A DNA stretch of 64,000 nucleotides, taken from the NCBI RefSeq assembly GCF_900167375.1, contig NZ_FUWY01000006.1, forward strand, positions 62,001-126,000, given 5' to 3'. Position numbers and translations under genes: made by a program. Positions within the stretch are counted from its first letter, which is position 1. The number at the start of each line of letters is the position of its first letter. Origin of the DNA: Anaerorhabdus furcosa. Its GTDB lineage: Bacteria > Bacillota_I > Bacilli_A > Erysipelotrichales > Erysipelotrichaceae. Shown here one piece after another: positions 1 through 9,272 of this stretch. The notes under the pieces were generated by a model. That model was not told the DNA's origin and did not search any database. It was given only the letters and a program-made list of their open reading frames with translations.

Positions 1-81
1 GGTTCTTTGAATCAAATTAGAAAAGAAGCAGGAATCGATATTGAAACATTATTCGAAAAGATCGACAAACTTATAAAATAA
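1..81 (+). CDS. dxs: 3' end of 1-deoxy-D-xylulose-5-phosphate synthase (partial)
   Basis: Frame 1 is open from the window edge to a TAA and encodes 26 residues, beginning GSLNQIRKEAG and ending IDKLIK. Transketolase-like DXS proteins end with a Gly-Ser followed by a short helix carrying the pattern L-x-x-x-x-G-[LI]-D and a terminal amphipathic stretch; this fragment fits that pattern. In Firmicutes dxs commonly lies upstream of tlyA, argR or recN, which supports the call. The fragment is too short to exclude another protein. It sits 9 bases before recN, so the two are probably co-transcribed. Confidence 0.55.
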   Translation, partial: GSLNQIRKEAGIDIETLFEKIDKLIK

Positions 82-90
82 GGGGGACTT

Positions 91-1746
91 ATGATAAAAC
101 ACCTATTTATTAAAGACTTTGTTTTATTCGATCAAATACAACTCGACTTTGAGTCGGGTTTTAGTGCGTTTACAGGAGAAACTGGGGCAGGAAAATCTTT
201 ACTTATTGATGCGATTGGTTTGCTTCTTGCTGATCGTGCTAGCTCATCGATGATTAAGCATGGAAAAGATAGTGCTTTAATTGAAGGAATATTTGATTTA
301 TCAAATAATGAGGATGCAATCCAACTTTTATCAAATGAAGGGTTTGATCATTTTGATGAGGTTGTTATATCAAGAGAGTTAAAAAATGATGGTAAGAGTA
401 CTGCAAAGATTAATTATCGTATAGTTACACTGAATTTATTGAAACAAGTTTTGCAATATGAAATTGATATCCATAGTCAACATGATAATCAATATCTATT
501 AAATCGTAGTTTTCATATTCGTTTATTGGATCAATACATGCATGATTCAAAATTACCACAAGAAGTTGAATCAAAATACAAAATCTATTCTGCATTGCTT
601 AGCGAATTAGAACGTGCTAAACAAGAAGATTACAATGAGAATGATTTAGAATATTTCCAATTTCAAGTTAATGAAATTGAGAAAGCCAATTTAGTATTAA
701 ATGAAGACACAGAGTTAAGTGAACAGGAAAAAATGTATCAATCTATTTCTAAGAATTTAGAAAAATATACAAAGGTATTAGAAATTTATGATGATCAAGT
801 TCAACCACATTTATATGAGTTAAAGAAAATCTTAGAAACATTGAACGGTGGGAATGAATGCAAAGATTTATTAGAACATACATCAAGTTGTTATTATGAA
901 TTAGAAGAATCATTTGATGTGTTTAAAAAGTTTTTTGGATCACTTGAAACAAGTGAAATTGATATTGATGCTATCCAAGAGCGTCTATTTGAAATTCAAC
1001 GTCTTAAACATAAGTATGGGCATTCTATCCAAGATATTCTAGATACGAAAGATGAAATACAAGCAAAGATTGATCGTATTCAAAATCGCCAAGAAGTACT
1101 TGAAAAAATGCAACAGGATGTTGATCAAAGTTTGACTGAGTTTAATCAAGTAGCTATGGAGTTATCAAATAAACGTAAAAAATCATCCATTCAATTGGAT
1201 AAAGATATTATGACTCATTTAAAAGATTTGATGTTACCCAATGCTGAATTTAAAACAAGTATTACCGAGGGTAGTCCTTCTAAAACAGGAATAGACAATA
1301 TTGAATTTTTGATTTCTATGAATCCAGGTGAATCACTAAAGCCATTAGCAAAAGTTGCATCTGGAGGAGAATTAAGTCGATTAATGTTAGGTTTAAAAAC
1401 AATCTTTACATCACTTCAAGGAATTCAAACTGTCATCTTTGATGAAATTGATAGTGGTGTTAGTGGACCTGTTGCAACATCAATTGGGCTTAAGATGAGA
1501 GAGTTATCCAAGAGTTCTCAAGTCTTCTCGGTAACTCATTTAGCACCGGTTGCAGCCTGTGCAAGTCATCATTATCACGTTCAGAAAAATCAAGAAAATA
1601 ATTCAACTGATACAGAAGTCATATTACTTAATGAAGATGAAAAAATTAAGCAATTAGCACTTATTGCAAGTGGTGATATCACTTCAGCTAGTTTAGAAGC
1701 AGCAAAAGAATTGTATTTAAAGAGTCAAGTGATGTCGAATGGGTAA
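91..1746 (+). CDS. recN: DNA repair ATPase RecN
   Basis: RecN is an SMC-like ATPase recruited to double-strand breaks, where it helps tether DNA ends for recombinational repair. The 551-residue protein has the usual length. Walker A (GETGAGKS) is at residues 29-36, a long coiled-coil region occupies roughly 150-370, and the ABC signature (ASGGELSR) and Walker B ([12 protein letters not shown]) lie near the C-terminus. AGGGGG precedes the ATG. The gene overlaps dinB by eight bases, so the repair polymerase is translationally coupled to it. Confidence 0.95.
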   Translation: MIKHLFIKDFVLFDQIQLDFESGFSAFTGETGAGKSLLIDAIGLLLADRASSSMIKHGKDSALIEGIFDLSNNEDAIQLLSNEGFDHFDEVVISRELKNDGKSTAKINYRIVTLNLLKQVLQYEIDIHSQHDNQYLLNRSFHIRLLDQYMHDSKLPQEVESKYKIYSALLSELERAKQEDYNENDLEYFQFQVNEIEKANLVLNEDTELSEQEKMYQSISKNLEKYTKVLEIYDDQVQPHLYELKKILETLNGGNECKDLLEHTSSCYYELEESFDVFKKFFGSLETSEIDIDAIQERLFEIQRLKHKYGHSIQDILDTKDEIQAKIDRIQNRQEVLEKMQQDVDQSLTEFNQVAMELSNKRKKSSIQLDKDIMTHLKDLMLPNAEFKTSITEGSPSKTGIDNIEFLISMNPGESLKPLAKVASGGELSRLMLGLKTIFTSLQGIQTVIFDEIDSGVSGPVATSIGLKMRELSKSSQVFSVTHLAPVAACASHHYHVQKNQENNSTDTEVILLNEDEKIKQLALIASGDITSASLEAAKELYLKSQVMSNG

Positions 1747-2917
1747 AGTTATTTATCATATTGATTTAAATTCTTTCTATGCTTCTGCAGAAGTTTTACT
1801 TGATCCAACTTTAAAAGGAAAGCCTATTGCTGTTGCAGGTCATAGTCGACGAGGTGTAATCTCTACTGCCTCATATGAAGCAAGACAATATGGTGTAAAT
1901 TCAGCAATGCCTACGGCAATGGCTTTGCAGCTTTGTCCAGATCTTATTCTTGTTAATGGACACTCGTCATTTTATCAAGAGTTATCTACTAAATTTATTG
2001 ATACCATCAAAAAATATACAAAGATAATTGAACAAGCAAGTATTGATGAGTGCTACGCTGATATGAGTGATGCTGTAAAGTTATTTAAAAGACCGATGGA
2101 TTTAGCGTGGCAAATACAAACAGAATTGTTAAATGATTTAGGACTAAAATGTTCAATTGGTGTTGCACCCAATAAATTTCTTGCGAAAATGGCAAGTGAT
2201 ATGAAAAAACCCATGGGAATTACAGTATTAAGAATTCAAGAGGTACCCACTAAATTGTGGCCACTCAAGGTAGATGAGATGCGTGGTGTTGGTAAGAAAA
2301 CAGCCCCGATTTTACATGATATGGGAATTCATACGATTGGTGACTTAGCAAAACCAAAAGATATCGAAAAATTAAGAAGTGTATTTGGTAAAAATACAGA
2401 TTCTGTAATTCAAAGAGCGAATGGATTGGATGATAGTGAGATTCTATGTGAATGGGATGTAAAAACAATGTCACAATCCTCGACATTCGCAAATGATATT
2501 ACAGATTATGATGAACTTAAAAGTGAATTCTATCACTTGTCTAAGAAACTAGGATTGCGTTTACAAAGAGAAAATAGAATTGGTAATTTGATTTCAATTA
2601 CAATTAAGTATTTTGATTTTTCCACAAGTAATCGTTCAAAGAAAATAACAGAATACATCAACAATGGTGATGAAATCTTTCAACATGCACTTGATTTATT
2701 TGATGAAAATTCAGATGAGAACCCGATTCGATTAGTTGGAGTAGGGGTAAGTAACTTAAAGTACAAAGAAGAAGTTCAAGTACAAATTAACTTATTTACA
2801 CAAAATCAAGAGTTAACTGAAATATCTGAAATTAATAAATTGATTAAAGAGTTAAATAAATCAGTTTCAAAACCATTATTAAAGCCGGCATCATCTTTAT
2901 TAAAGAAGAAGGGGTAA
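1739..2917 (+). CDS. dinB: DNA polymerase IV (Y family)
   Basis: Error-prone translesion polymerase of the Y family, acting in the cytoplasm on stalled forks. The catalytic carboxylates are visible: Asp9 in [10 protein letters not shown], and Asp103-Glu104 in SIDECYAD. A helix-hairpin-helix thumb region follows ([12 protein letters not shown]), then the little-finger domain. QINLF near the C-terminus matches the sliding-clamp-binding motif of Pol IV. At 392 residues it is a normal length. It starts inside recN and is followed after two bases by the recombinase gene, forming a recombination/repair operon. Confidence 0.95.
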   Translation: MGKVIYHIDLNSFYASAEVLLDPTLKGKPIAVAGHSRRGVISTASYEARQYGVNSAMPTAMALQLCPDLILVNGHSSFYQELSTKFIDTIKKYTKIIEQASIDECYADMSDAVKLFKRPMDLAWQIQTELLNDLGLKCSIGVAPNKFLAKMASDMKKPMGITVLRIQEVPTKLWPLKVDEMRGVGKKTAPILHDMGIHTIGDLAKPKDIEKLRSVFGKNTDSVIQRANGLDDSEILCEWDVKTMSQSSTFANDITDYDELKSEFYHLSKKLGLRLQRENRIGNLISITIKYFDFSTSNRSKKITEYINNGDEIFQHALDLFDENSDENPIRLVGVGVSNLKYKEEVQVQINLFTQNQELTEISEINKLIKELNKSVSKPLLKPASSLLKKKG

Positions 2918-2919
2918 TT

Positions 2920-3828
2920 ATGGACTTAAGTAAAGCTCTAAAAGAATACCGTATGGAAATCGAAAATAGAGATCCGAAAGCAGCACGCACTGTGAAGAAT
3001 TATATTATTGATGTGACTGCCTATTTAGAGTACCTTAAGGAAAAAGGATTTGATGATATTCAAAAAGTAAAGTATCGGGATATAGAATCGTACATTCTAT
3101 CGATTGATCATTATTCGAGAAATACGATCGCAAGAAAAAGTTGTGCGATACGAAGTTTTCATCAATTTTTAAATTTTAAGTATGATTTTAATAACCCATC
3201 TTTAAACTTGGAAGTAAGAAGAGGTAAAAAAGCACTGCCAGTGTATTGCACGATTGAAGAAATCAATCAATTAATGGATTCTTTCAATGATGAAGTACCT
3301 AATGAGTGTTTCCAACATGCAATGTTGGAGTTTATCTATGCGTGTGGATTACGGGTTAGTGAATGTGTTCATTTGACTTTGAATCGAGTTGATTTGAATA
3401 CAAATATGGTTAGAGTATTAGGAAAAGGGGATAAAGAAAGAATTGTACCTATTCCAGATGAATCAAGAAATATTCTATTAAGATATTTTGATACAGTTCG
3501 ACCTGTATGGAATAAAAGAGGATCGAATCTCTTCTTTGTGAATCATTTTGGGAAGCACATAACGACGGAATACGTTGAAAGTGTGTTAAGATATAAGTGC
3601 AATGAATTGGGGTTTACAAAGCATGTAACACCCCACAAATTAAGACATAGTTTTGCAACGCATCTATTGCAAGGTGATGCAGATTTAAGAGCTATACAAG
3701 AGTTGTTGGGACATAGCAATATTGAAACAACAGAGATTTATACTCATGTACAAGAAAATAGATTAAAGCAAAGTTATGCAAAGTTTCATCCAGGTAATAA
3801 AGAAGGAGACGATGATGATGAAATATAA
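2920..3828 (+). CDS. xerD: Tyrosine recombinase, XerD type
   Basis: Site-specific recombinase that with XerC resolves chromosome dimers at dif. The 302-residue protein has an N-terminal SAM-like core-binding domain and a catalytic domain with all six active-site residues: Arg145 (LRVSE), Lys169 (GKGDKER), His239 and Arg242 ([10 protein letters not shown]), His265 (GHSNIETT) and nucleophile Tyr274 (IYTH). No phage or integron genes flank it, and it sits between dinB and deoB, as xerD does in other Firmicutes. The acidic tail (GDDDDEI) is encoded by bases that also serve as the SD and start of deoB. XerC rather than XerD cannot be excluded. Confidence 0.85.
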   Translation: MDLSKALKEYRMEIENRDPKAARTVKNYIIDVTAYLEYLKEKGFDDIQKVKYRDIESYILSIDHYSRNTIARKSCAIRSFHQFLNFKYDFNNPSLNLEVRRGKKALPVYCTIEEINQLMDSFNDEVPNECFQHAMLEFIYACGLRVSECVHLTLNRVDLNTNMVRVLGKGDKERIVPIPDESRNILLRYFDTVRPVWNKRGSNLFFVNHFGKHITTEYVESVLRYKCNELGFTKHVTPHKLRHSFATHLLQGDADLRAIQELLGHSNIETTEIYTHVQENRLKQSYAKFHPGNKEGDDDDEI

Positions 3829-4999
3829 TAGAATATTTTTAGTAGTAATGGATTCAGTAGGGGCTGGAGCACTTCCTGATGCAGCCAAATACAATGATGA
3901 GGGAGCAGATACAATTGGACATACTGCAGATGCTGTAGGAGGTTTAAAAATGCCTGTTATGCAAAAGTTAGGTTTAGGTAATCTACATCATATTAAAGGA
4001 ATTGATCCAGTTGATGCACCTTTGGGCTACTACACAAAGTTATTAGAAAAAAGTGTAGGAAAAGATACAATGACAGGACATTGGGAAATGATGGGTTTAT
4101 ATATTGATACACCATTTCAAACATTTACTGAAACTGGATTCCCAGATGAATTAATTAAAGAATTAGAAGAAAAAACAGGACATAAAATCATTGGAAACAA
4201 ATCTGCAAGTGGTACTGAAATTCTTGATGAATTAGGTGAAAGACATATGCAAACTGGAGAAATGATTGTTTATACTTCGGCAGATTCAGTTTTACAAATC
4301 GCAGCACATGAAGAAACATTTGGTTTGGAAGAATTATATCGTTGTTGTGAAATCGCAAGAGAAATTACAATGAAGCCAGAATGGAAAGTAGGAAGAATTA
4401 TTGCACGTCCATTCATTGGTGATAAAGCAGGTAATTTCCAACGTACACCAAATCGTCATGACTTAGCACTAAAACCATTCGCAAACACTGTACTTAACTC
4501 TTTAAAAGACTGCAACTTTGATGTTATTAGCGTAGGAAAAATTAATGATATCTTTGTTGGTGAAGGAATTACAGAGTCACATAAATCTCAAAGTAGTATT
4601 CATGGAATGGAACAAACCATTGAAATTGCAGGCAAACCATTTAATGGTCTATGCTTTGTAAATTTGGTAGATTTTGATGCTAAATGGGGACACCGACGCA
4701 ATCCACAAGGTTATGCTAAGGAATTAGAAGACTTTGATGTTCTATTAGGTAAGTTAATTGAAACAATGAATGAGGATGATTTAGTAATCTGTACAGCAGA
4801 TCATGGTAATGATCCAACACATCATGGTACTGACCATACACGTGAAATGATACCAGTTGTAGCTTATGCTAAGAATATGAATGGCTCTGGTCTGATTAGA
4901 CAAGGTCAAACATTTGCTGATATTGGTGCAACAGTTGCAGATAACTTCAAAGTTGAACTCCCTGAAAATGGAGAGTCATTCCTAGATTCACTAAATTAA
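3815..4999 (+). CDS. deoB: Phosphopentomutase
   Basis: DeoB interconverts ribose-1-phosphate and ribose-5-phosphate (and the deoxy forms) in nucleoside salvage. It belongs to the alkaline-phosphatase superfamily. Visible motifs are the first metal-binding segment ([14 protein letters not shown]), the phosphorylated-Thr region ([13 protein letters not shown]) and the metal ligands in [13 protein letters not shown]. The frame is open from 3776, but AAGGAG at 3803-3808 sits 6 bases before the ATG at 3815, giving 394 residues as usual for the family; 3818 is also possible. It overlaps the end of xerD by 14 bases and is followed by a strong terminator. Confidence 0.95.
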   Translation: MMKYNRIFLVVMDSVGAGALPDAAKYNDEGADTIGHTADAVGGLKMPVMQKLGLGNLHHIKGIDPVDAPLGYYTKLLEKSVGKDTMTGHWEMMGLYIDTPFQTFTETGFPDELIKELEEKTGHKIIGNKSASGTEILDELGERHMQTGEMIVYTSADSVLQIAAHEETFGLEELYRCCEIAREITMKPEWKVGRIIARPFIGDKAGNFQRTPNRHDLALKPFANTVLNSLKDCNFDVISVGKINDIFVGEGITESHKSQSSIHGMEQTIEIAGKPFNGLCFVNLVDFDAKWGHRRNPQGYAKELEDFDVLLGKLIETMNEDDLVICTADHGNDPTHHGTDHTREMIPVVAYAKNMNGSGLIRQGQTFADIGATVADNFKVELPENGESFLDSLN

Positions 5000-5006
5000 T
5001 GAAAAT

Positions 5007-5048
5007 AAAAGAGCGACTATCGTGATTTGTATCACATCGCTCTTTTTC
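5007..5048 (+). terminator. Intrinsic terminator after deoB
   Basis: The 10-bp arms AAAAGAGCGA (5007-5016) and TCGCTCTTTT (5037-5046) enclose a second short stem (GTGAT/ATCAC), and a T-rich run follows. It begins eight bases after the deoB stop and ends the recN-deoB operon. The A-run before it means it could also act on the opposite strand. Confidence 0.85.
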
Positions 5049-5425
5049 ATTGCATTTAGCCTAAAAAAGAGGGGCACCCTTCATTCTGCTTTAGATGCAT
5101 CCTAATTTATAGCTCTATTGTTACAAATAGAATGGTTACGCTTTTATTATCTTAATTTAATTTAGATACTTACCTATTAAAAAGAAAAGAATCTTATTGT
5201 AAATAAGATATCATGATTTATAATGAGGGTATGAGAAAGAAGTACCCATTAAATTACTCATAAATAAAAATCGTATAATAAACATTATGCGAAGTACAAG
5301 GAAAAAAGCGGGAATACAATAAAGTATTCTTTTTTTCTATTTATTAAAGCTTATGTGAATCCTATTGATGTTTATTTAGTATCTATTTCCTTATAGTAGA
5401 TCTCTTAAATCTGCTCTAGCGTAAA
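5049..5425. other. Intergenic region without an assignable gene
   Basis: About 380 bases with stops in all frames and no reading frame above roughly 20 codons that looks coding. It holds an inverted repeat ATCTTAT/ATAAGAT at 5191-5209, whose minus-strand reading is followed by a T-rich tract, and a second hairpin at 5312-5329. A ten-codon frame starting at 5231 (MRKKYPLNYS) has no recognisable family. No tRNA, riboswitch or insertion-sequence end was recognised. A small RNA bounded by the two hairpins is possible but unsupported. Confidence 0.4.
5312..5336 (+). terminator. Possible intrinsic terminator in the intergenic region
   Basis: GAATAC (5312-5317) and GTATTC (5324-5329) form a six-base stem with loop AATAAA, followed directly by seven Ts. 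The stem is weak, but the T-run is good. No gene precedes it, so it would end either read-through transcripts from deoB or an unannotated short transcript. Confidence 0.4.
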
Positions 5426-5452
5426 ATAAAAAAAGTCTCATTGATATGAGAC
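5426..5452 (-). terminator. Intrinsic terminator after hup
   Basis: Arms GTCTCAT (5435-5441) and ATGAGAC (5446-5452) form a seven-base stem with a four-base loop. On the minus strand this is followed by a run of Ts (A-run at 5427-5434). It lies 15 bases beyond the hup stop. Confidence 0.8.
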
Positions 5453-5466
5453 TCTTAATTCTTCAC

Positions 5467-5748
5467 TTATTTAACGATGTCTTTAAGTGCTTTTGCAGCT
5501 TTGAATCCAGGAGCTTTGCTAGCAGCAATTGTGATAGCTTCTTTAGTTGCTGGATTGATACCTTTACGTTCTGGTCTATGTTTAACTTCAAATTTACCAA
5601 ACCCGCTAATATCAACTTTACCACCATTTTTTAATGTTTCAGCAATAGTGTCAAAAACTAAGTCTAAAGTTTCTGTTGCAGCTTTCTTAGTCATGTCATT
5701 CTTTTCAGCAATTAAATCTGCTAATACTTTTTTGTTTGTGATTTCCAT
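5467..5748 (-). CDS. hup: DNA-binding protein HU
   Basis: Small basic nucleoid protein that bends and compacts DNA as a dimer. The 93-residue sequence has the HU N-terminal helices (KKVLADLIAEK...MTKKAATETL), the GFGKFEVKHRPERKG strand-arm segment carrying the DNA-binding beta arm, and the terminal helix (KAAKALKDIV). The frame extends seven codons upstream, but GGAGG at 5757-5761 points to the ATG at 5748. It is a single-gene transcript with its own terminator. Confidence 0.95.
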   Translation of the reverse strand: MEITNKKVLADLIAEKNDMTKKAATETLDLVFDTIAETLKNGGKVDISGFGKFEVKHRPERKGINPATKEAITIAASKAPGFKAAKALKDIVK

Positions 5749-5858
5749 ATGAAATACCTCCATCTCCATATACTATTTTATCATTGATTGAACTACTTAT
5801 ACAATAGAATATATGCATTTTATCCTATTTTCATAATAACTTGTGAAATTTGTAATAA

Positions 5859-6788
5859 TTATAACAATCTCTCTAATTCATCAATTAATGTATTGACTTG
5901 GCTAATTGTTAGGTTTTTTACACCACAAGCATTTTTGTGACCACCACCATTGTATTGCGATGCAATATCATTGATAGCAACTTCTTTTGAACGTAGTGAT
6001 CCTTTGTAAACATTGGGGTTCTCTTCATCTTGTGTAAAGATACACCATATTAAATAGTCTTTTACATTTCCAAGTTCAGAAACAAACTCTCTAGCTTGAT
6101 TGATTGACAATTTGAAAGGGCGTATATCTTCTTTGGTAATAATTGCATATGCAACCCCTCCCCTAGTCATTACTTTATTTCTAAGCATACTAATGTAGTT
6201 GAAAGTATCAATATCGATATCAAAGACCTCTTGATTTGTTTTAGAAATGTTAATTCCACGACTCGCAATTAAAGATGCTATATACAACGTATTTGGAGTT
6301 GTGTTATTTGTTCTAAAACAAAGTGTATCTGTTAATATACCTTGATAAAGATATTCTGCTGTTTTAAGTGAGATTGTATCTAATCCAATTTCAATAAAAA
6401 GTTCGCCTAATAGTTGGCAAGTTGCAGCATCTTCTACTTTGATAATTTCGATATTTGCAAATTTCTCTACATAAGGATGGTGATCAATTCGCATTGTTTC
6501 TTTAGCTAAGGTATAGCGATGATCATCGACACGAGCACTATTTGCAGTATCCAAGATAATAGCAAGACTATTTTTAATTGTTTCATCAGAAACGGGATAA
6601 GTTGTTTTTAGTTCAGGATGTCTACCAAAATCAAATCCACACATATGAATTTGTTTAGTTGGATAGTTTTCTATTAACCAATTACTTAAACCGCATTGGC
6701 TTCCAAGTGCATCCATATCTGGATTTTCATGACGAAAAATAGTAATGATATCATATTTTTCGATTGTTTCTTGGAAAATGTTTTTCAT
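5859..6788 (-). CDS. nrnA: DHH/DHHA1 phosphoesterase, NrnA-like
   Basis: NrnA-type enzymes degrade short oligoribonucleotides and dephosphorylate pAp. The 309-residue protein has the standard architecture: a DHH domain with His20, Asp24 and Asp26 (RHENPDMDALGS), a DTA segment (ILDTANSARVDD) and the DHH signature (MRIDHHP), then a DHHA1 domain with the glycine-rich substrate motif GGGHKNACG. No transmembrane, PAS or GGDEF part is present, so it is not GdpP. It starts two bases after the ackA stop and appears to be the last gene of the smc-ftsY-ylxM-ackA operon. c-di-NMP or pAp specificity cannot be told from sequence. Confidence 0.85.
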   Translation of the reverse strand: MKNIFQETIEKYDIITIFRHENPDMDALGSQCGLSNWLIENYPTKQIHMCGFDFGRHPELKTTYPVSDETIKNSLAIILDTANSARVDDHRYTLAKETMRIDHHPYVEKFANIEIIKVEDAATCQLLGELFIEIGLDTISLKTAEYLYQGILTDTLCFRTNNTTPNTLYIASLIASRGINISKTNQEVFDIDIDTFNYISMLRNKVMTRGGVAYAIITKEDIRPFKLSINQAREFVSELGNVKDYLIWCIFTQDEENPNVYKGSLRSKEVAINDIASQYNGGGHKNACGVKNLTISQVNTLIDELERLL

Positions 6789-6790
6789 TT

Positions 6791-7987
6791 TTACAGACCT
6801 AAAATTCTTACTGTATCTCTTGCGATAACTAATTCTTCATTTGTAGGCATTACCCAAACTGTTACTTTAGAATCTGGTTTTGAGATGACAATTTCTTTAC
6901 CACGAATTGTTTTATTTAAATCATAATCCATAGAAAGTCCTAAACCTTTTTCTAAACCTTTACAAATTAATTCACGAATTAATGTATCGTTTTCACCAAG
7001 ACCTGCAGTAAATGCCAATGCATCCACACTACCCATTTGCATAAAGTAACCACCTACAACATTAACAACACGGTTAACATAGATTGCATGAGTTAATTTA
7101 GCTCTTTCATTTCCTTCTGCTACTGCATCTTCAATGTCACGAGCATCACTAGAAATTCCTGAAATACCTAACATACCTGATTTTTTATTTAAAATATCAT
7201 TGATTTCATCTGCAGTCATGTTTGTTTTGTTTTGCATGAAAGTAACAATTGCAGGGTCAATATCACCACAACGAGTTCCCATCATAACACCAGCTAGAGG
7301 TGTAAAGCCCATTGATGTATTTACACATTGTCCATGTTCAACTGCAGTAATAGAAGCTCCATTACCTAAATGACATGTAATAATGTTTACATCTTTAATA
7401 TCTTTCCCCATTGCTTTTGCTGTTTGTTCAGCAACATATTGGTGAGATGTACCATGAGCACCATAACGACGTACTTTGTAATCTGTATACCATTCATAAG
7501 GTACAGGATACATAAATGCTTCTGGTTTCATTGTTTGATGGAATGCAGTATCAAATACAAAGATATGCTCAATGTTTGGTAATGCTTTTGCAAATGCGCG
7601 ATATCCAATTAAATTTGCTGGGTTGTGCAAAGGAGCTAATTCAGCTAAATCTTCTACAATTTTAGTTGATTCAGGTGTAACTTTAACTGATTGATCAAAA
7701 AAGTCTCCCCCTTGAACAACACGGTGACCTGCACCATTGATTTCATTTAAATCAGCAACAACTCCAAATTCAATTAATGATTTCAATAATAAATCAACTG
7801 CTTCATTGTGGGTAGGAATAGGTAGTTTCTTAGTGTGTTTTTCACCATTCACTTTAATTGTGAAGATACCTTCTTCTAAACCAATTCTTTCAGCAATACC
7901 TGAAGTTAATACTGTTTCACTTGGCATTTCAAACAATTGAAATTTTAGTGATGATGAACCTGCATTTACAGAAATAATTTTACTCAT
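6791..7987 (-). CDS. ackA: Acetate kinase
   Basis: Converts acetyl phosphate and ADP to acetate and ATP, the substrate-level phosphorylation step of acetate fermentation. The 398-residue protein carries the ASKHA signatures: NAGSSSLKFQLF near the N-terminus, GHRVVQGG, FDTAFHQTM and HLGNGASI. GGAGGAAAAT lies directly before the ATG. No pta lies nearby; instead the gene sits 12 bases after ylxM, a placement I do not recognise as common. Acetate kinase fits the hydrogenase and PPDK elsewhere in the window as part of a fermentative metabolism. Confidence 0.97.
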   Translation of the reverse strand: MSKIISVNAGSSSLKFQLFEMPSETVLTSGIAERIGLEEGIFTIKVNGEKHTKKLPIPTHNEAVDLLLKSLIEFGVVADLNEINGAGHRVVQGGDFFDQSVKVTPESTKIVEDLAELAPLHNPANLIGYRAFAKALPNIEHIFVFDTAFHQTMKPEAFMYPVPYEWYTDYKVRRYGAHGTSHQYVAEQTAKAMGKDIKDVNIITCHLGNGASITAVEHGQCVNTSMGFTPLAGVMMGTRCGDIDPAIVTFMQNKTNMTADEINDILNKKSGMLGISGISSDARDIEDAVAEGNERAKLTHAIYVNRVVNVVGGYFMQMGSVDALAFTAGLGENDTLIRELICKGLEKGLGLSMDYDLNKTIRGKEIVISKPDSKVTVWVMPTNEELVIARDTVRILGL

Positions 7988-7999
7988 ATTTTCCTCCTA

Positions 8000-8314
8000 T
8001 TATTCGCTCTCTATGCACTTATCTACAATCTTGTTTATTTCTTCATGATTGTATTCTTTAATTTTGTTATAGTATTCCATTCTTTTAGAAAATGATTCAA
8101 AACAATGAAGTTTAGCTTCAAATTCTTCCAGCAAGATTTCACTTCTTTTTAAAGCATCGTGAACCCCTGCCCTACTTATTTTTTCAATCTCTGCAATCTC
8201 TGTAATTGAATAATCTTCACGATAATAATAATTACAAATCTCTTGTTGCTTGTTTGTTAGTAACCTTTCATAAAAATCTAAATAGTAATTGATTTGTTCT
8301 TTCTTACTGAACAT
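8000..8314 (-). CDS. ylxM: YlxM-like putative DNA-binding protein (UPF0122)
   Basis: A 104-residue helix-turn-helix protein of the YlxM/p13 family, encoded with signal-recognition-particle genes in Firmicutes and proposed to modulate the SRP pathway. The sigma-70-region-4-like helices are visible (LTNKQQEICNYYY... SITEIAEIEKISRAGVHDALKRSE). The frame continues 15 codons upstream, but the family starts at MFSKKEQINYYL, preceded by AAGG; that start overlaps the end of ftsY by 11 bases. The ftsY neighbour supports the call. ffh, its more usual partner, is not in the window. Confidence 0.85.
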   Translation of the reverse strand: MFSKKEQINYYLDFYERLLTNKQQEICNYYYREDYSITEIAEIEKISRAGVHDALKRSEILLEEFEAKLHCFESFSKRMEYYNKIKEYNHEEINKIVDKCIESE

Positions 8315-9272
8315 GTTGTATACCTTCGGATATACTATATAAATATGAATCCAAATCAAATGGCCTTAAATCAGTTTCTTTCTCACCAAGTCCAATAAAA
8401 TAAACTGGGATATGAAGAATGTTTTTAATCGCAAGTACAATACCACCTTTTGCAGTACCATCCATTTTTGAAAGAATGATTCCAGAAACATTAGTTGCTT
8501 CTTGGAAAATCTTAGCTTGAGATAAACCGTTTTGTCCTGTAGTAGAATCAAGTACTAACCACACATGGTGTGGAGCTCCTTCTATTTCTCTTCCAACAAC
8601 ACGATGCATCTTTGCTAACTCATTCATTAAATTCTGTTTGTTTTGCAAACGACCTGCTGTATCACATAGTAGAATATCAATCTTGTTCTCTTTTGCCCAA
8701 CGACATCCATCCACAAGAACACTACTTGGATCACTTTGTTCTTTTCCTTTAATACAAGTAACACCTAACTTATCAGCCCATCGAGCTAATTGATCTATTG
8801 CTCCAGCTCTAAAGGTATCTGCAGCAACTACACCAACACTCTTACCTTGATCTTTAAAGTAACGAATGAGTTTAGCGCATGAAGTAGTCTTCCCACTACC
8901 ATTGACACCCACCAAGAAGATAACATTAATCTCATGAGGGTACTCTAGTTCAGGACTAGGTGTTTCATTGTATAAATCTTGCAATATTTCCATTAAGAAA
9001 CTCATTGCATAGCGGAAAGTAATCGTACTATATTGTTGTGCTTTACGTTTTAGACGTTCACAAATTTCATCTGCAGTTTCAATACCAACATCACTTTCAA
9101 GAAGAACAATTGTTAATTCCTCAAGGAACTCATCATTAATTCCTTTGTACTTATAAGCCATGTCATTTAACTTTTGACCCATTGAATCTTTAGTCTTTTT
9201 AAAACCACTTAAATAAACTGCTTGATCATCACGTTTTTTAAATTTTTCTTTTAAGGTATCTAAGAAACTCAT
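8304..9272 (-). CDS. ftsY: Signal recognition particle receptor FtsY
   Basis: SRP GTPase at the inner face of the membrane that docks ribosome-nascent-chain complexes for co-translational insertion. The 322-residue protein has a short N-terminal basic part, the NG domain with G1 (GVNGSGKTTSCAKL), the DTFRAGA insertion-box motif, G3 (DTAGR) and G4 (SKMDGTAKGG). It lacks a long acidic A domain, as in many Gram-positives. Its ATG overlaps the smc stop by four bases (ATGA), so the two are translationally coupled. Confidence 0.97.
   Translation of the reverse strand: MSFLDTLKEKFKKRDDQAVYLSGFKKTKDSMGQKLNDMAYKYKGINDEFLEELTIVLLESDVGIETADEICERLKRKAQQYSTITFRYAMSFLMEILQDLYNETPSPELEYPHEINVIFLVGVNGSGKTTSCAKLIRYFKDQGKSVGVVAADTFRAGAIDQLARWADKLGVTCIKGKEQSDPSSVLVDGCRWAKENKIDILLCDTAGRLQNKQNLMNELAKMHRVVGREIEGAPHHVWLVLDSTTGQNGLSQAKIFQEATNVSGIILSKMDGTAKGGIVLAIKNILHIPVYFIGLGEKETDLRPFDLDSYLYSISEGIQHVQ

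Noticed and set aside
2920-3828. Tyrosine recombinase as an integrase marking a genomic island
   Set aside because: No attachment-site repeats, tRNA or phage genes are present, and the dinB-recombinase-deoB context is that of housekeeping XerD.
5231-5263. Ten-codon frame MRKKYPLNYS as an insertion-sequence remnant
   Set aside because: It is too short to assign, and no transposase parts or inverted ends were found around it.
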